From positions 62,001 to 126,000 of the forward strand of contig NZ_BAYE01000013.1 of assembly GCF_000685095.1 (NCBI RefSeq): 64,000 nucleotides of DNA, in the 5' to 3' direction. The stretch's first letter is position 1. Each line of letters starts with the position of its first letter. Both the position numbers and the translations under genes were made by a program. Of the stretch, positions 1 to 7,462 are shown piece after piece. Source of the stretch: Paraburkholderia caledonica NBRC 102488 (GTDB lineage Bacteria; Pseudomonadota; Gammaproteobacteria; Burkholderiales; Burkholderiaceae). The notes beneath the pieces were generated by a model, which searched no databases, was not told where the DNA came from, and saw nothing but the letters and a program-made list of their open reading frames with translations.

Positions 1-822
1 GACGCCATCATCAGCGACGAGTTGAATCACGCGAGCATCATCGACGGCGTGCGGCTTTCGAAGGCGAAGCGCTTCCGCTACAAGAACAACGATCTCGCCG
101 ATCTCGAAGCGAAACTACAAGAGGCAGACGCCGCCGGCGCACGCTACAAGCTGATCGCCACCGACGGCGTGTTTTCAATGGACGGCATCATCGCCGACCT
201 CGCCGGCATATGCGATCTCGCGGATCGTTACGGTGCGCTCGTGATGGTCGACGATTCGCACGCCGTTGGATTTGTCGGCGAACACGGACGCGGCACGCCG
301 GAGCATTGCGGAGTGCTGTCGCGCGTCGACATCATTACCGGCACGCTCGGCAAGGCACTCGGCGGCGCCTCGGGCGGTTATGTCGCCGCGCGCAAGGAAA
401 TCGTGGACTTGCTGCGGCAGCGTTCACGCCCCTATCTGTTTTCTAACACGCTGACGCCGAGCATTGCGGCGGCATCGCTGAAAGTGCTCGAACTACTCGC
501 AAGCGACGAAGGTTCGCAGTTACGCGAGCGCGTGCGCGAGAACGGCGCACACTTTCGCGACAAGATGAGCGCGCTCGCATTCACGCTCGTGCCCGGGGAA
601 CACCCAATCATTCCAGTGATGCTCGGCGACGCGCAACTCGCTTCGAAAATGGCCGATGCGTTGCTGAACGAAGGCGTCTACGTGATCGGCTTTTCGTTCC
701 CGGTCGTACCGAAGGGCCGCGCGCGCATCCGCACGCAAATGAGCGCCGCGCATACAACAGAACAGATTGACCGCGCGGTGGATGCATTCGCGCGCGTCGG
801 TCGCGAACTTGGTGTCATCTGA
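1..822 (+). CDS. kbl: Glycine C-acetyltransferase (2-amino-3-ketobutyrate CoA ligase), 5' truncated by window edge
   Basis: The frame is open from base 1, so the first 120 or so residues lie outside the window (the family is about 400 residues). The visible part has the PLP-enzyme signatures of the alpha-oxoamine synthase family: VDDSHAVGF, which holds the cofactor-contacting Asp and His, and GTLGKALGG, which holds the Schiff-base lysine. The enzyme splits 2-amino-3-ketobutyrate with CoA into glycine and acetyl-CoA, the second step of threonine degradation. It ends 12 bases before the threonine dehydrogenase gene, the usual kbl-tdh operon order, which settles the choice over other alpha-oxoamine synthases such as BioF. 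Confidence 0.95.
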   Translation, partial: DAIISDELNHASIIDGVRLSKAKRFRYKNNDLADLEAKLQEADAAGARYKLIATDGVFSMDGIIADLAGICDLADRYGALVMVDDSHAVGFVGEHGRGTPEHCGVLSRVDIITGTLGKALGGASGGYVAARKEIVDLLRQRSRPYLFSNTLTPSIAAASLKVLELLASDEGSQLRERVRENGAHFRDKMSALAFTLVPGEHPIIPVMLGDAQLASKMADALLNEGVYVIGFSFPVVPKGRARIRTQMSAAHTTEQIDRAVDAFARVGRELGVI

Positions 823-834
823 AACGGGACGCAT

Positions 835-1866
835 ATGAAAGCATTGGCAAAACTCGAGCGCGCGCCCGGTCTCACGCTCACTGACGTCAAAGTGCCCGAA
901 GTCGGCCATAACGACGTGATGATCCGTATCAAGCGCACCGCGATTTGCGGCACCGACATTCATATCTGGAAGTGGGACGACTGGGCGCAGAAAACCATTC
1001 CTGTGCCGATGCATGTCGGTCATGAGTACGTCGGCGAGATCGTCGAAATGGGCGCGGAAGTGCGCGGCTTTTCGATTGGTGACCGCGTGTCCGGCGAGGG
1101 CCACATTACCTGCGGGTTCTGCCGCAACTGTCGCGCCGGGCGTCGGCATCTGTGTCGTAACACGGTGGGCGTCGGCGTAAATCGCGAGGGCGCATTCGCC
1201 GAGTATCTGGTGATTCCGGCGTTCAACGCGTTCAAGATTCCGCCCGAGATCTCCGACGACCTCGCGGCGATCTTCGACCCGTTCGGCAATGCCACGCACA
1301 CCGCGCTATCGTTCAATCTGGTAGGCGAAGACGTGCTGATCACGGGTGCCGGGCCGATCGGCATCATGGCCGTGGCGATTGCGAAGCACGTGGGAGCGCG
1401 CAACGTCGTGATTACCGATATCAATGATTATCGGCTCGGCCTCGCCCGCAAGATGGGCGCGACGCGCGCCGTGAACGTCTCTCGTGAATCGTTGCGCGAC
1501 GTGATGGCCGATTTGCACATGGCCGAAGGTTTCGACGTTGGCCTGGAAATGTCCGGCGTTCCGGGCGCGTTCACCGGCATGCTCGAAGCAATGAACCACG
1601 GCGGCAAGATCGCGCTGCTCGGTATTCCGCCCGCTCAAACAGCGATCGACTGGAACCAGGTGATTTTCAAAGGCCTTGAAATCAAGGGCATTTACGGACG
1701 CGAGATGTTCGAGACCTGGTACAAGATGGTCGCGATGCTGCAAAGCGGTCTCGACCTGTCGCCGATCCTCACGCACCATTTCAAGGTCGACGACTATCAG
1801 CAAGCGTTCGCGACCATGCTCTCCGGCGAAAGCGGCAAGGTCATTCTCGACTGGACTTCGGCATAG
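835..1866 (+). CDS. tdh: L-threonine 3-dehydrogenase
   Basis: A 343-residue zinc-dependent medium-chain dehydrogenase that oxidises L-threonine to 2-amino-3-ketobutyrate with NAD+. Visible features are the catalytic zinc ligands (Cys in AICGTDIHIW, then GHE), the four-cysteine structural zinc lobe in CGFCRNCRAGRRHLC, and the Rossmann glycine motif GAGPIGIMA. Its length matches E. coli Tdh. It follows kbl after 12 bases and is certainly cotranscribed with it. A strong inverted repeat lies 35 bases after the stop. Confidence 0.97.
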   Translation: MKALAKLERAPGLTLTDVKVPEVGHNDVMIRIKRTAICGTDIHIWKWDDWAQKTIPVPMHVGHEYVGEIVEMGAEVRGFSIGDRVSGEGHITCGFCRNCRAGRRHLCRNTVGVGVNREGAFAEYLVIPAFNAFKIPPEISDDLAAIFDPFGNATHTALSFNLVGEDVLITGAGPIGIMAVAIAKHVGARNVVITDINDYRLGLARKMGATRAVNVSRESLRDVMADLHMAEGFDVGLEMSGVPGAFTGMLEAMNHGGKIALLGIPPAQTAIDWNQVIFKGLEIKGIYGREMFETWYKMVAMLQSGLDLSPILTHHFKVDDYQQAFATMLSGESGKVILDWTSA

Positions 1867-1900
1867 CACACATGTGGCGCCATGCGCGCCGCGTCAGACA

Positions 1901-1931
1901 CGCCCGCAGCGTGCTCAAGCGCCTGCGGGCG
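1901..1931. terminator. Hairpin between convergent tdh and yceI-like genes
   Basis: Perfect 9-bp arms CGCCCGCAG (1901-1909) and CTGCGGGCG (1923-1931) are separated by 13 bases and followed by GTTCT. The stem sits between two convergent genes and its loop contains the stop codon of the leftward gene. It would serve as a terminator for either strand. The T-run is short, so intrinsic strength is uncertain. Confidence 0.55.
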
Positions 1932-2565
1932 TTCTGTCGAACTCGGCCTGAATGCGCACGTGAATGTCGTCGCCGACCGCTGGATACCATGTCGCGAGCC
2001 CAAACTTCGCGCGGCTGATATGCCCTTCTGCGGAAAAACCCAGCGTGTCTTTTTTCGTTAGCGGGTCGGGTGCAAAACCGTTGAAGGTGACGTCGAGCGT
2101 GACGGGTTGCGTTACGCCATGAATGGTCAGATCGCCCGTCAAGGTGCCGCGAGCTTCGCCGGTGCGCTCAAATTTCGTACTCACGAAACGGATTTCCGGA
2201 TAGCGCTCCACGTCTAGCAGGCTCGGGCTTTTCACCATTTTGTCGAGCAGCGGCACATTCGTGTCAATGCTCGCGGCGTCGATCGTAACGGACACGCTAC
2301 TCCGCTCCAGCCCGCCTTCTTTCCAGTCCAACTGCCCCGTCTTGCGGTCAAAGCGCATCGTAAAGCGCGAATACTTGAAGTGTTCGACGTCGAATGTGAT
2401 GCTGCAATGGTCATGGTCGAGATCGTAGCGCCCCACCGGCACGCGCGCCTCATTCTGGCTGACCGAATGCGTGAGCACTTGCAATGGCGTGCAGGCCGTT
2501 GCAAAGAGGAAGGTTGTAGCGAACAAAGCGCGCACGACAATGGCGCGAGCGATAGAGGTCTTCAT
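1915..2565 (-). CDS. YceI-family lipid-binding protein, predicted lipoprotein
   Basis: About 216 residues. The N-terminus has a signal ending in FATAC, a lipobox, so the mature protein should be lipid-anchored in the envelope. The rest matches the YceI lipocalin-like fold: the opening YDLDHDHCSITFDVEHF, a middle block with D(A/S)ASIDTN, then LTGDLTIHGVTQPVTLDV, which is highly typical of the family. YceI proteins bind polyisoprenoid chains; the physiological role is usually unknown. The ATG at 2565 is chosen over the TTG one codon upstream because GGAAG lies at the right distance. It is divergent from the TetR gene at 2673. Confidence 0.85.
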   Translation of the reverse strand: MKTSIARAIVVRALFATTFLFATACTPLQVLTHSVSQNEARVPVGRYDLDHDHCSITFDVEHFKYSRFTMRFDRKTGQLDWKEGGLERSSVSVTIDAASIDTNVPLLDKMVKSPSLLDVERYPEIRFVSTKFERTGEARGTLTGDLTIHGVTQPVTLDVTFNGFAPDPLTKKDTLGFSAEGHISRAKFGLATWYPAVGDDIHVRIQAEFDRTPAGA

Positions 2566-2672
2566 CAATAGCTTCCGGTTGACTCGTCTCGATCAAGATA
2601 ACAGTTAGCGGTAGCCGCACGCAAAATGCGGGAAAACTTGACGAGGGAGAATGATCGTTCTACCCTTCGCAC

Positions 2673-3386
2673 ATGGCTACTCATTCTCGCATTGAAGAAG
2701 CGGCGGCGCCCAGCCCACGCGAGCGACTGCTTGACGCCGCGGAAGCGTTGATCTACGCCGGAGGCATACACTCAACCGGCGTGGATGCCATCGTCAAGCA
2801 GTCGGGAACCGCGCGTAAAAGCTTCTACACACATTTCGAATCGAAAGACGCACTCGTCGCGGCCGCACTGGAACGGCGCGACGAACGCTGGATGAACTGG
2901 TTTATCGCAGGCACGCAGCAGCGCGGCGGCACGACCGCACGCAAACGCCTGCTTGGGATGTTCGATGTATTGCGCGAATGGTTCGCCTCGGAGAACTTTC
3001 ACGGTTGTGCGTTTCTGAACGCGGCCGGCGAAATCGCTTCGGCAGAAGACCCGATTCGGGTCGTCGCGCGAGAACACAAGGAACGTCTGCTTGCATTTGT
3101 GCGAGCGCAATGCGACCAGTTCGTCGCGCAAGCGAACGTGGATGCAAGGCGCGCCGCGCGCTTGTCGCGGCAATGGCTGTTGTTGCTCGATGGTGCGATC
3201 GCTGTCGCACTTGTAAGCGGCGAACCTGACGCCGCGCTCGACGCGCGAGCGGTCGCTCAAACTTTGCTCGACGCTGAATCAGGCGGAAAGCCCAAGAAGT
3301 CTGCAGACAGCAAGGCCTTACCTCGATCTGCAAGTAAGTCGCCGCCTTCCAGGCGGACCGCAACCTCACCGCAACCTGACCATTAG
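2673..3386 (+). CDS. TetR-family transcriptional regulator
   Basis: A 237-residue protein whose first 60 residues form the TetR helix-turn-helix (RLLDAAEALIYAGGIHSTGVDAIVKQSG followed by KSFYTHFESKDALV). The middle is a ligand-binding domain of the TetR_C family and the C-terminal 30 residues are a Ser/Pro/Lys-rich tail. It is divergent from the yceI-like gene (107-base gap) and 11 bases upstream of the DUF1348 gene, so it probably controls one or both. The inducer cannot be read from sequence. Confidence 0.9.
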   Translation: MATHSRIEEAAAPSPRERLLDAAEALIYAGGIHSTGVDAIVKQSGTARKSFYTHFESKDALVAAALERRDERWMNWFIAGTQQRGGTTARKRLLGMFDVLREWFASENFHGCAFLNAAGEIASAEDPIRVVAREHKERLLAFVRAQCDQFVAQANVDARRAARLSRQWLLLLDGAIAVALVSGEPDAALDARAVAQTLLDAESGGKPKKSADSKALPRSASKSPPSRRTATSPQPDH

Positions 3387-3397
3387 CGAGGAATTTC

Positions 3398-3877
3398 ATG
3401 GCCGATCAAATCGAAAGCCGCCCGCCGCTGCCGCCGTTCACGCGCGAAACCGCGATCCAGAAAGTACGCGCGGCCGAAGACGGCTGGAACACCCGCGATC
3501 CCGAACGCGTGTCGCTCGCGTACACGCCGGACAGCGTGTGGCGCAACCGCGCCGAGTTCACGCATGGCCGCGCGGAAATCGTCGGGCTGTTGCGCCGCAA
3601 GTGGACGAAGGAGCTCGACTATCGTTTGATCAAGGAATTGTGGGCATTCACCGACAACCGCATTGCCGTGCGCTTTGCCTACGAATGGCATGACGACTCG
3701 AACAACTGGTTCCGCTCGTATGGCAACGAGAATTGGGAGTTCGACGAACACGGATTGATGGCGCGCCGTCACGCGAGCATCAATGATCTTCCGATTCGTG
3801 AAGCGGACCGGCTGTATCACTGGCCGCTCGGCCGCCGTCCCGACGATCATCCCGGTCTCTCCGATCTCGGGCTCTAG
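3398..3877 (+). CDS. NTF2-like protein of the DUF1348 family
   Basis: A 159-residue soluble protein with the characteristic DUF1348 pattern: PPFTRETAIQKVRAAEDGWN near the start, then WRNRAEF, RKW, ELDYRLIKELW, RFAYEWHDD and WFRSYGNENWEFDE. The fold is the NTF2/SnoaL cone, often used by small hydrolases and isomerases, but no catalytic function is established for this branch. The RBS GAGGAA lies 5 bases before the ATG. It starts 11 bases after the TetR gene, so the two form an operon, and a hairpin follows the stop. Confidence 0.85.
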   Translation: MADQIESRPPLPPFTRETAIQKVRAAEDGWNTRDPERVSLAYTPDSVWRNRAEFTHGRAEIVGLLRRKWTKELDYRLIKELWAFTDNRIAVRFAYEWHDDSNNWFRSYGNENWEFDEHGLMARRHASINDLPIREADRLYHWPLGRRPDDHPGLSDLGL

Positions 3878-3892
3878 ACCTTTCCACCCAAC

Positions 3893-3917
3893 GTGAAGGC
3901 GGGCGCGTCGCCTTCAC
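3893..3917 (+). terminator. Hairpin terminator after DUF1348 gene
   Basis: Perfect 9-bp arms GTGAAGGCG (3893-3901) and CGCCTTCAC (3909-3917) with a 7-base loop, followed by CGCTTT. It lies 16 bases after the stop at 3877. It is GC-rich with a short T stretch, so it is a plausible intrinsic terminator of the tetR-DUF1348 operon. Confidence 0.6.
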
Positions 3918-4094
3918 CGCTTTGCCATCAGTCCTCCGTTATGGTTGTGCTGCCGCTTTCCGGCACGTCTTGTGCCCGCAGGCCCGAGTGCGTCTTCAAC
4001 ATCGCATGAGTGGCTTGCGGTACAGTGCGCGACGGGCGGCACGCACAAAAACCAAACAGCATCGCGCCGGCGCTCGACCGGTGATGGAGAGGAC

Positions 4095-4625
4095 ATGCAT
4101 CTTGGGCAGATCAGTAAGGGCATCCGCAAGCACATCAGCCACACATTGTTCGCGCTTGTCGCGGGCCTCGCTGGGACATCGGCAGCGCACGCGGGCAGCT
4201 GGTGCGACGGCGGCGTTTGGGTCGACGCCATGCTCGGCTCGTATCACATCAATCCCGACCCGGACACGCATTTCGAGCAGTTCAATCCGGGGCTTGGCGT
4301 CGAATGCTGGCTCAACAATCAATGGGCGCTGACGGCGGGCGGCTTCCGCAATTCGCTGCGCCGGCCGTCGTATTACGGCGGCGGCGTCTGGTCACCCGAT
4401 TTCCTGCATTGGGGAATTGTGCGAATCGCGGCGATGGGCGGCATTATCTCCGGCTACAACTACGGCAACTGGGGACTCGGCCGCGACCATACGATCGGAC
4501 CAGTGCTCGCCCCGCTCGTCATGGTCGAGTACAAGCGCGTCGGAGCGAACTTCATTGTCATTCCGCCGATTCCTTCCGACGACCTTCCGTTCACTATCGG
4601 CTTCCAGGTGAAGGTGAAGTTCTAG
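4095..4625 (+). CDS. Exported protein, probable small outer-membrane beta-barrel
   Basis: A 176-residue protein. The ATG at 4095 is chosen because GGAGAGGA precedes it and because it opens a signal peptide (basic start, hydrophobic stretch, cleavage near SAAHA). The mature part is rich in Gly, Tyr, Trp and alternating hydrophobics, with GGFRNS, YYGGGVWSP and IISGYNYGNWGLG, and it ends in KVKF, a C-terminal Phe typical of outer-membrane barrels. It resembles small conserved exported proteins of proteobacteria and their phages. I cannot assign a substrate or activity, and PagP or PagL catalytic patterns were not found. Confidence 0.65.
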   Translation: MHLGQISKGIRKHISHTLFALVAGLAGTSAAHAGSWCDGGVWVDAMLGSYHINPDPDTHFEQFNPGLGVECWLNNQWALTAGGFRNSLRRPSYYGGGVWSPDFLHWGIVRIAAMGGIISGYNYGNWGLGRDHTIGPVLAPLVMVEYKRVGANFIVIPPIPSDDLPFTIGFQVKVKF

Positions 4626-4647
4626 CCGCGTCTCGTGCAATGTGAGG

Positions 4648-5034
4648 CTAGTGGCCGCCTCTCGATGCCGTATCGAAGAACTCGACAAAACGCGTCAGCA
4701 AGCCATTCTTGAGAGTCATGACGTGAATCCACTCGCTTTCAACGACTTCACCCGTCGACCGGATCGTACCCTTCACGAAGCCTAGTGTGACGATATCGTC
4801 CCCCGCGTCGATATATTCGCGCGGTTCGAATACTGCGATGTCGTCGCTTTCCGCGAGCGACTTGAAGAATGCGGACACCTCGTTCTTGTTGCGGCATTCC
4901 CTTGGAAACGGCAGCGAAGCGGGTCCAACGACACGCCATTCAACGTCGTCCGCGATGACCTCGAGTATCGCGGGAATGTCGCCCCGCTGAAACGCCTCGT
5001 ATGCACCTTTGACGACTGAGAGATTCGTGCTCAT
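4648..5034 (-). CDS. SnoaL/NTF2-like protein (ketosteroid-isomerase-related)
   Basis: A 128-residue protein of the SnoaL-like branch: MSTNLSVVKGAYEAFQRGD at the start, then ILEVIADDVEWRV, a middle block with FF and VTLGFVKG, and WIHVMTLKNGLLTRFVEFFDT near the end. These small proteins bind or isomerise polycyclic or hydrophobic ligands, or have no known activity. The ATG at 5034 is preferred to the upstream one at 5049 because AAGGAGA lies just before it. It converges with the exported-protein gene, 22 bases apart. Confidence 0.8.
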   Translation of the reverse strand: MSTNLSVVKGAYEAFQRGDIPAILEVIADDVEWRVVGPASLPFPRECRNKNEVSAFFKSLAESDDIAVFEPREYIDAGDDIVTLGFVKGTIRSTGEVVESEWIHVMTLKNGLLTRFVEFFDTASRGGH

Positions 5035-5618
5035 TGCTGTCTCCTTCAAAAAATCATATGAGCGGACGCGGCTGTTGTTCAGGGCGATCTGCGCCTGCGC
5101 TCAACCGCCGGCGTCGGCGAAGGTTGTGCACTAGCGGTCTCGCATCAGGCGTGCGGAGCTTACGGAAAGTCTGTTTGGAGAGTGCGGCAACTGGTTGCGG
5201 ATTCGCTGGTGGCTCTATGAAAAATAGGCAAGGTTGTCAGCGAAGTGAAGCGTTATTTGCAAGGTCTTGGTAAGCCTTGTCTTGATTAAATGCACCACAC
5301 ACGCACACCTCCGCGAAGCTGTACCGACGAGCGCTCCTCAGCGTTACCTGAGCGTCACACAGGTAGTACGGGAGATAATTCTTCAGTCGAAATTTTCGCC
5401 GTTTCCCAGTGATCACGTCGCCGCCTTTGCCGGCAAACGACAACTGCCGTGATGAGCGCAAGGCCGTGCGCATAGCGGGCAGTTCCTCTGTGTGACAAAC
5501 GGCGAACATCGAACGACAAGCGGCCCCGGCGGTCTGCTTGCCCACCCTGACGAAAAGCCGCCACGGCTCTCCAGTATGATTGCAACCTTCTCGCCACCCT
5601 CACCGCCCTGGAGCTCTT
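5035..5618. other. Gene-free interval upstream of diguanylate cyclase
   Basis: About 580 bases with no ORF showing a credible start, RBS or protein pattern. The stretch 5215-5300 is less GC-rich than its surroundings. It holds the promoter regions of the leftward SnoaL-like gene and of the rightward GGDEF gene, but I cannot point to convincing -35/-10 boxes. Confidence 0.5.
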
Positions 5619-6836
5619 GTGACCGCGCGTCTGTTTCGCTCCGCGAAAGCCGATCGTAACCGTTTCATCGTGCTGTACGTCAGCATGGCCATTGGCTTGC
5701 TGGTTGCCGCCGGCCTCTTCGTGTATGAAGCGAGGATCATCGTTGCCGACGGTTGGCGCGACGAAGAAGCGTTTGCGGTGCTCGGCGCAGCCAACCGCGT
5801 GCTGCACGATCTGGAGAACGCGGAGACCGGGCAGCGCGGCTATCTGCTGACGGGCGACGAAAGTTACCTCGTACCCTACCGCAAGGGCATTCGCGATCTT
5901 GACGACACCGTGCTGCGCCTGCAGCAGGTGGCGGGCAGCGACGAGAGATCTCTCGAACTCGTGCGCCGTGTCGAGCACGCGAAGACAGACAAGGTGACGG
6001 AACTTGCGCGCACCATCGAACTGGCTCGCAGCGGCAATCGCACCGCTGCCGTCGCACTCGTGCAGACGAACGAAGGCAAGCTCTACATGGACGGTCTGCG
6101 CCAGGACCTCAGTCTCTTGCTGAACGACTGGCGCGAAAGACGAAGGGTGGCGACAGAAGACGCTCACCAGCGCCTCATATTCGGAAGCGCTGCGCTGGTT
6201 GCTATCGCTGTACTGGTGTGCTGCCTGATGGGTTATACGGTATATATACAGCGCCGTGCGTTCGCGAGGGTGCATGCGTATTCCAATGCACTCAATCAGC
6301 AAGCGGCGCAGGACACTTTGACGGGACTGCCGAACCGGCGCCGGCTGCTTTCCACCATCGACGCACTTTCGAACGATGCGGCCGCCGCGAAGCGCGTCGC
6401 GCTGTTGTACCTCGACATAGACGGCTTCAAGAATGTCAATGACGCAATGGGCCACAGCGCCGGCGACGTACTGCTGCGTCGGCTCGCCGAATCGTTGCGC
6501 ACGGCGACGCGACAAAACGACATGCTCGCTCGCGTTGGCGGCGACGAGTTCGTTCTACTGGCAACGGATTGCGGTGAGGACGCTAAGTTAAGGGAACTCG
6601 CCGACCGCCTGCTTTCAAGCGTTCGCGCTGTCGGCGACAGCGAGTATGGCGGTCGTTTTGCGATTGGCGTGAGCATCGGCATCGCCACTTTTCCGGACCG
6701 GGTTCAGACCATCGCGGGACTGCTCGACGTCGCGGACGCCGCCATGTATGTGGCCAAGCGCAGTGGCCGTTCCACCTACAGCTTCGGTTCCTCGCCGGGA
6801 CCGGGGCTTTCCAATGTCGTCAAGCTGACGAGATGA
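5619..6836 (+). CDS. CHASE3-domain diguanylate cyclase (GGDEF)
   Basis: A 405-residue inner-membrane enzyme that makes c-di-GMP from two GTP. From the N-terminus: a transmembrane helix (about residues 16-37), a periplasmic CHASE3-type sensor (LHDLENAETGQRGYLLTGDESYLVPYRKG is the typical CHASE3 core), a second helix (about 190-212) and a GGDEF domain. The active site reads GGDEF intact. An RxxD product-inhibition site (RQND) lies five residues before it, so the cyclase should be active and feedback-inhibited. No EAL domain is present. The GTG at 5619 has GGAG 7 bases upstream; a TTG at 5580 would add 13 residues. Its nearest downstream neighbours are the repeat array and the chemosensory operon. 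Confidence 0.9.
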   Translation: MTARLFRSAKADRNRFIVLYVSMAIGLLVAAGLFVYEARIIVADGWRDEEAFAVLGAANRVLHDLENAETGQRGYLLTGDESYLVPYRKGIRDLDDTVLRLQQVAGSDERSLELVRRVEHAKTDKVTELARTIELARSGNRTAAVALVQTNEGKLYMDGLRQDLSLLLNDWRERRRVATEDAHQRLIFGSAALVAIAVLVCCLMGYTVYIQRRAFARVHAYSNALNQQAAQDTLTGLPNRRRLLSTIDALSNDAAAAKRVALLYLDIDGFKNVNDAMGHSAGDVLLRRLAESLRTATRQNDMLARVGGDEFVLLATDCGEDAKLRELADRLLSSVRAVGDSEYGGRFAIGVSIGIATFPDRVQTIAGLLDVADAAMYVAKRSGRSTYSFGSSPGPGLSNVVKLTR

Positions 6837-6876
6837 CGCGTCGTACGGCGGCATACGGTTTAAGCATACCGACGTC

Positions 6877-7195
6877 AAAGGTGAGCAATTCCAGGATGGT
6901 GAGGAATTCCAGGAGACGGCATCACCTTTGACCTTCTGCACCCAAAGGTGAGACGTTCCAGGAGACGGTGCAACGCGCGCAATGGTGAGTCGTCCCAGGA
7001 TTTACGCCGCACCGTTGAGCGCTCCACGCGGCGTTGTCATCCGGCGCCACGCGCAAAGGTGAGGAGTTCCAGGAGGTTGGCGCAAAGGTGAGCGATTCCA
7101 GGAGGTACCTGACTATCAGACTCGTCTATATCCGAGAGGTGAGATAGGCGAACCGCTGTTCGCACCTTTAGCGATGTGGTGAGGATATTCGGGAG
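6877..7195 (+). repeat. Array A: seven direct copies of a 21-bp repeat
   Basis: The unit is AAAGGTGAG, three variable bases, then TTCCAGGAG. Copies start at 6877, 6898 (lacking the first three bases), 6944, 6981 (AAT start, TCCCAGGAT end), 7055, 7084 and 7178. The last is divergent and ends TTCGGGAG like array B. All lie on the + strand. Start-to-start spacing is irregular (21, 46, 37, 74, 29 and 94 bases), which rules out a CRISPR or simple tandem repeat. A fragment GAGGTGAG occurs at 7136. The array lies between the diguanylate cyclase and the kinase gene, in a region with no ORF. No transposase remains nearby. Confidence 0.85.
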
Positions 7196-7462
7196 CGCCC
7201 CGGACTCGATCCCGCGTCCCGCCTTCCGCCTTCGGGTTTGATAAATGTCGACACGCGATTGCAACGGACGCCACCCAACGGCATAGCCGCCAAAAACTTG
7301 AGAAATAAAAATTGCGGCTCCGAATGCGAAGATAAGTCTGTAGTCATCGCTTAGTAACACGGGTCGGCAATACTCGGCAGCGCTGCAAGCAAGATCTCAT
7401 GTCGCATAAAAACGCGCTGCTCCAAACGAGGGCAGACGCGAAGGCCAGAACCCGGGGTTCAC

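Noticed and set aside
6877..7195. Repeat array considered as CRISPR
   Set aside because: Intervals between copies range from none to more than 70 bases, the repeat has a variable core of three bases, and no cas gene is present.
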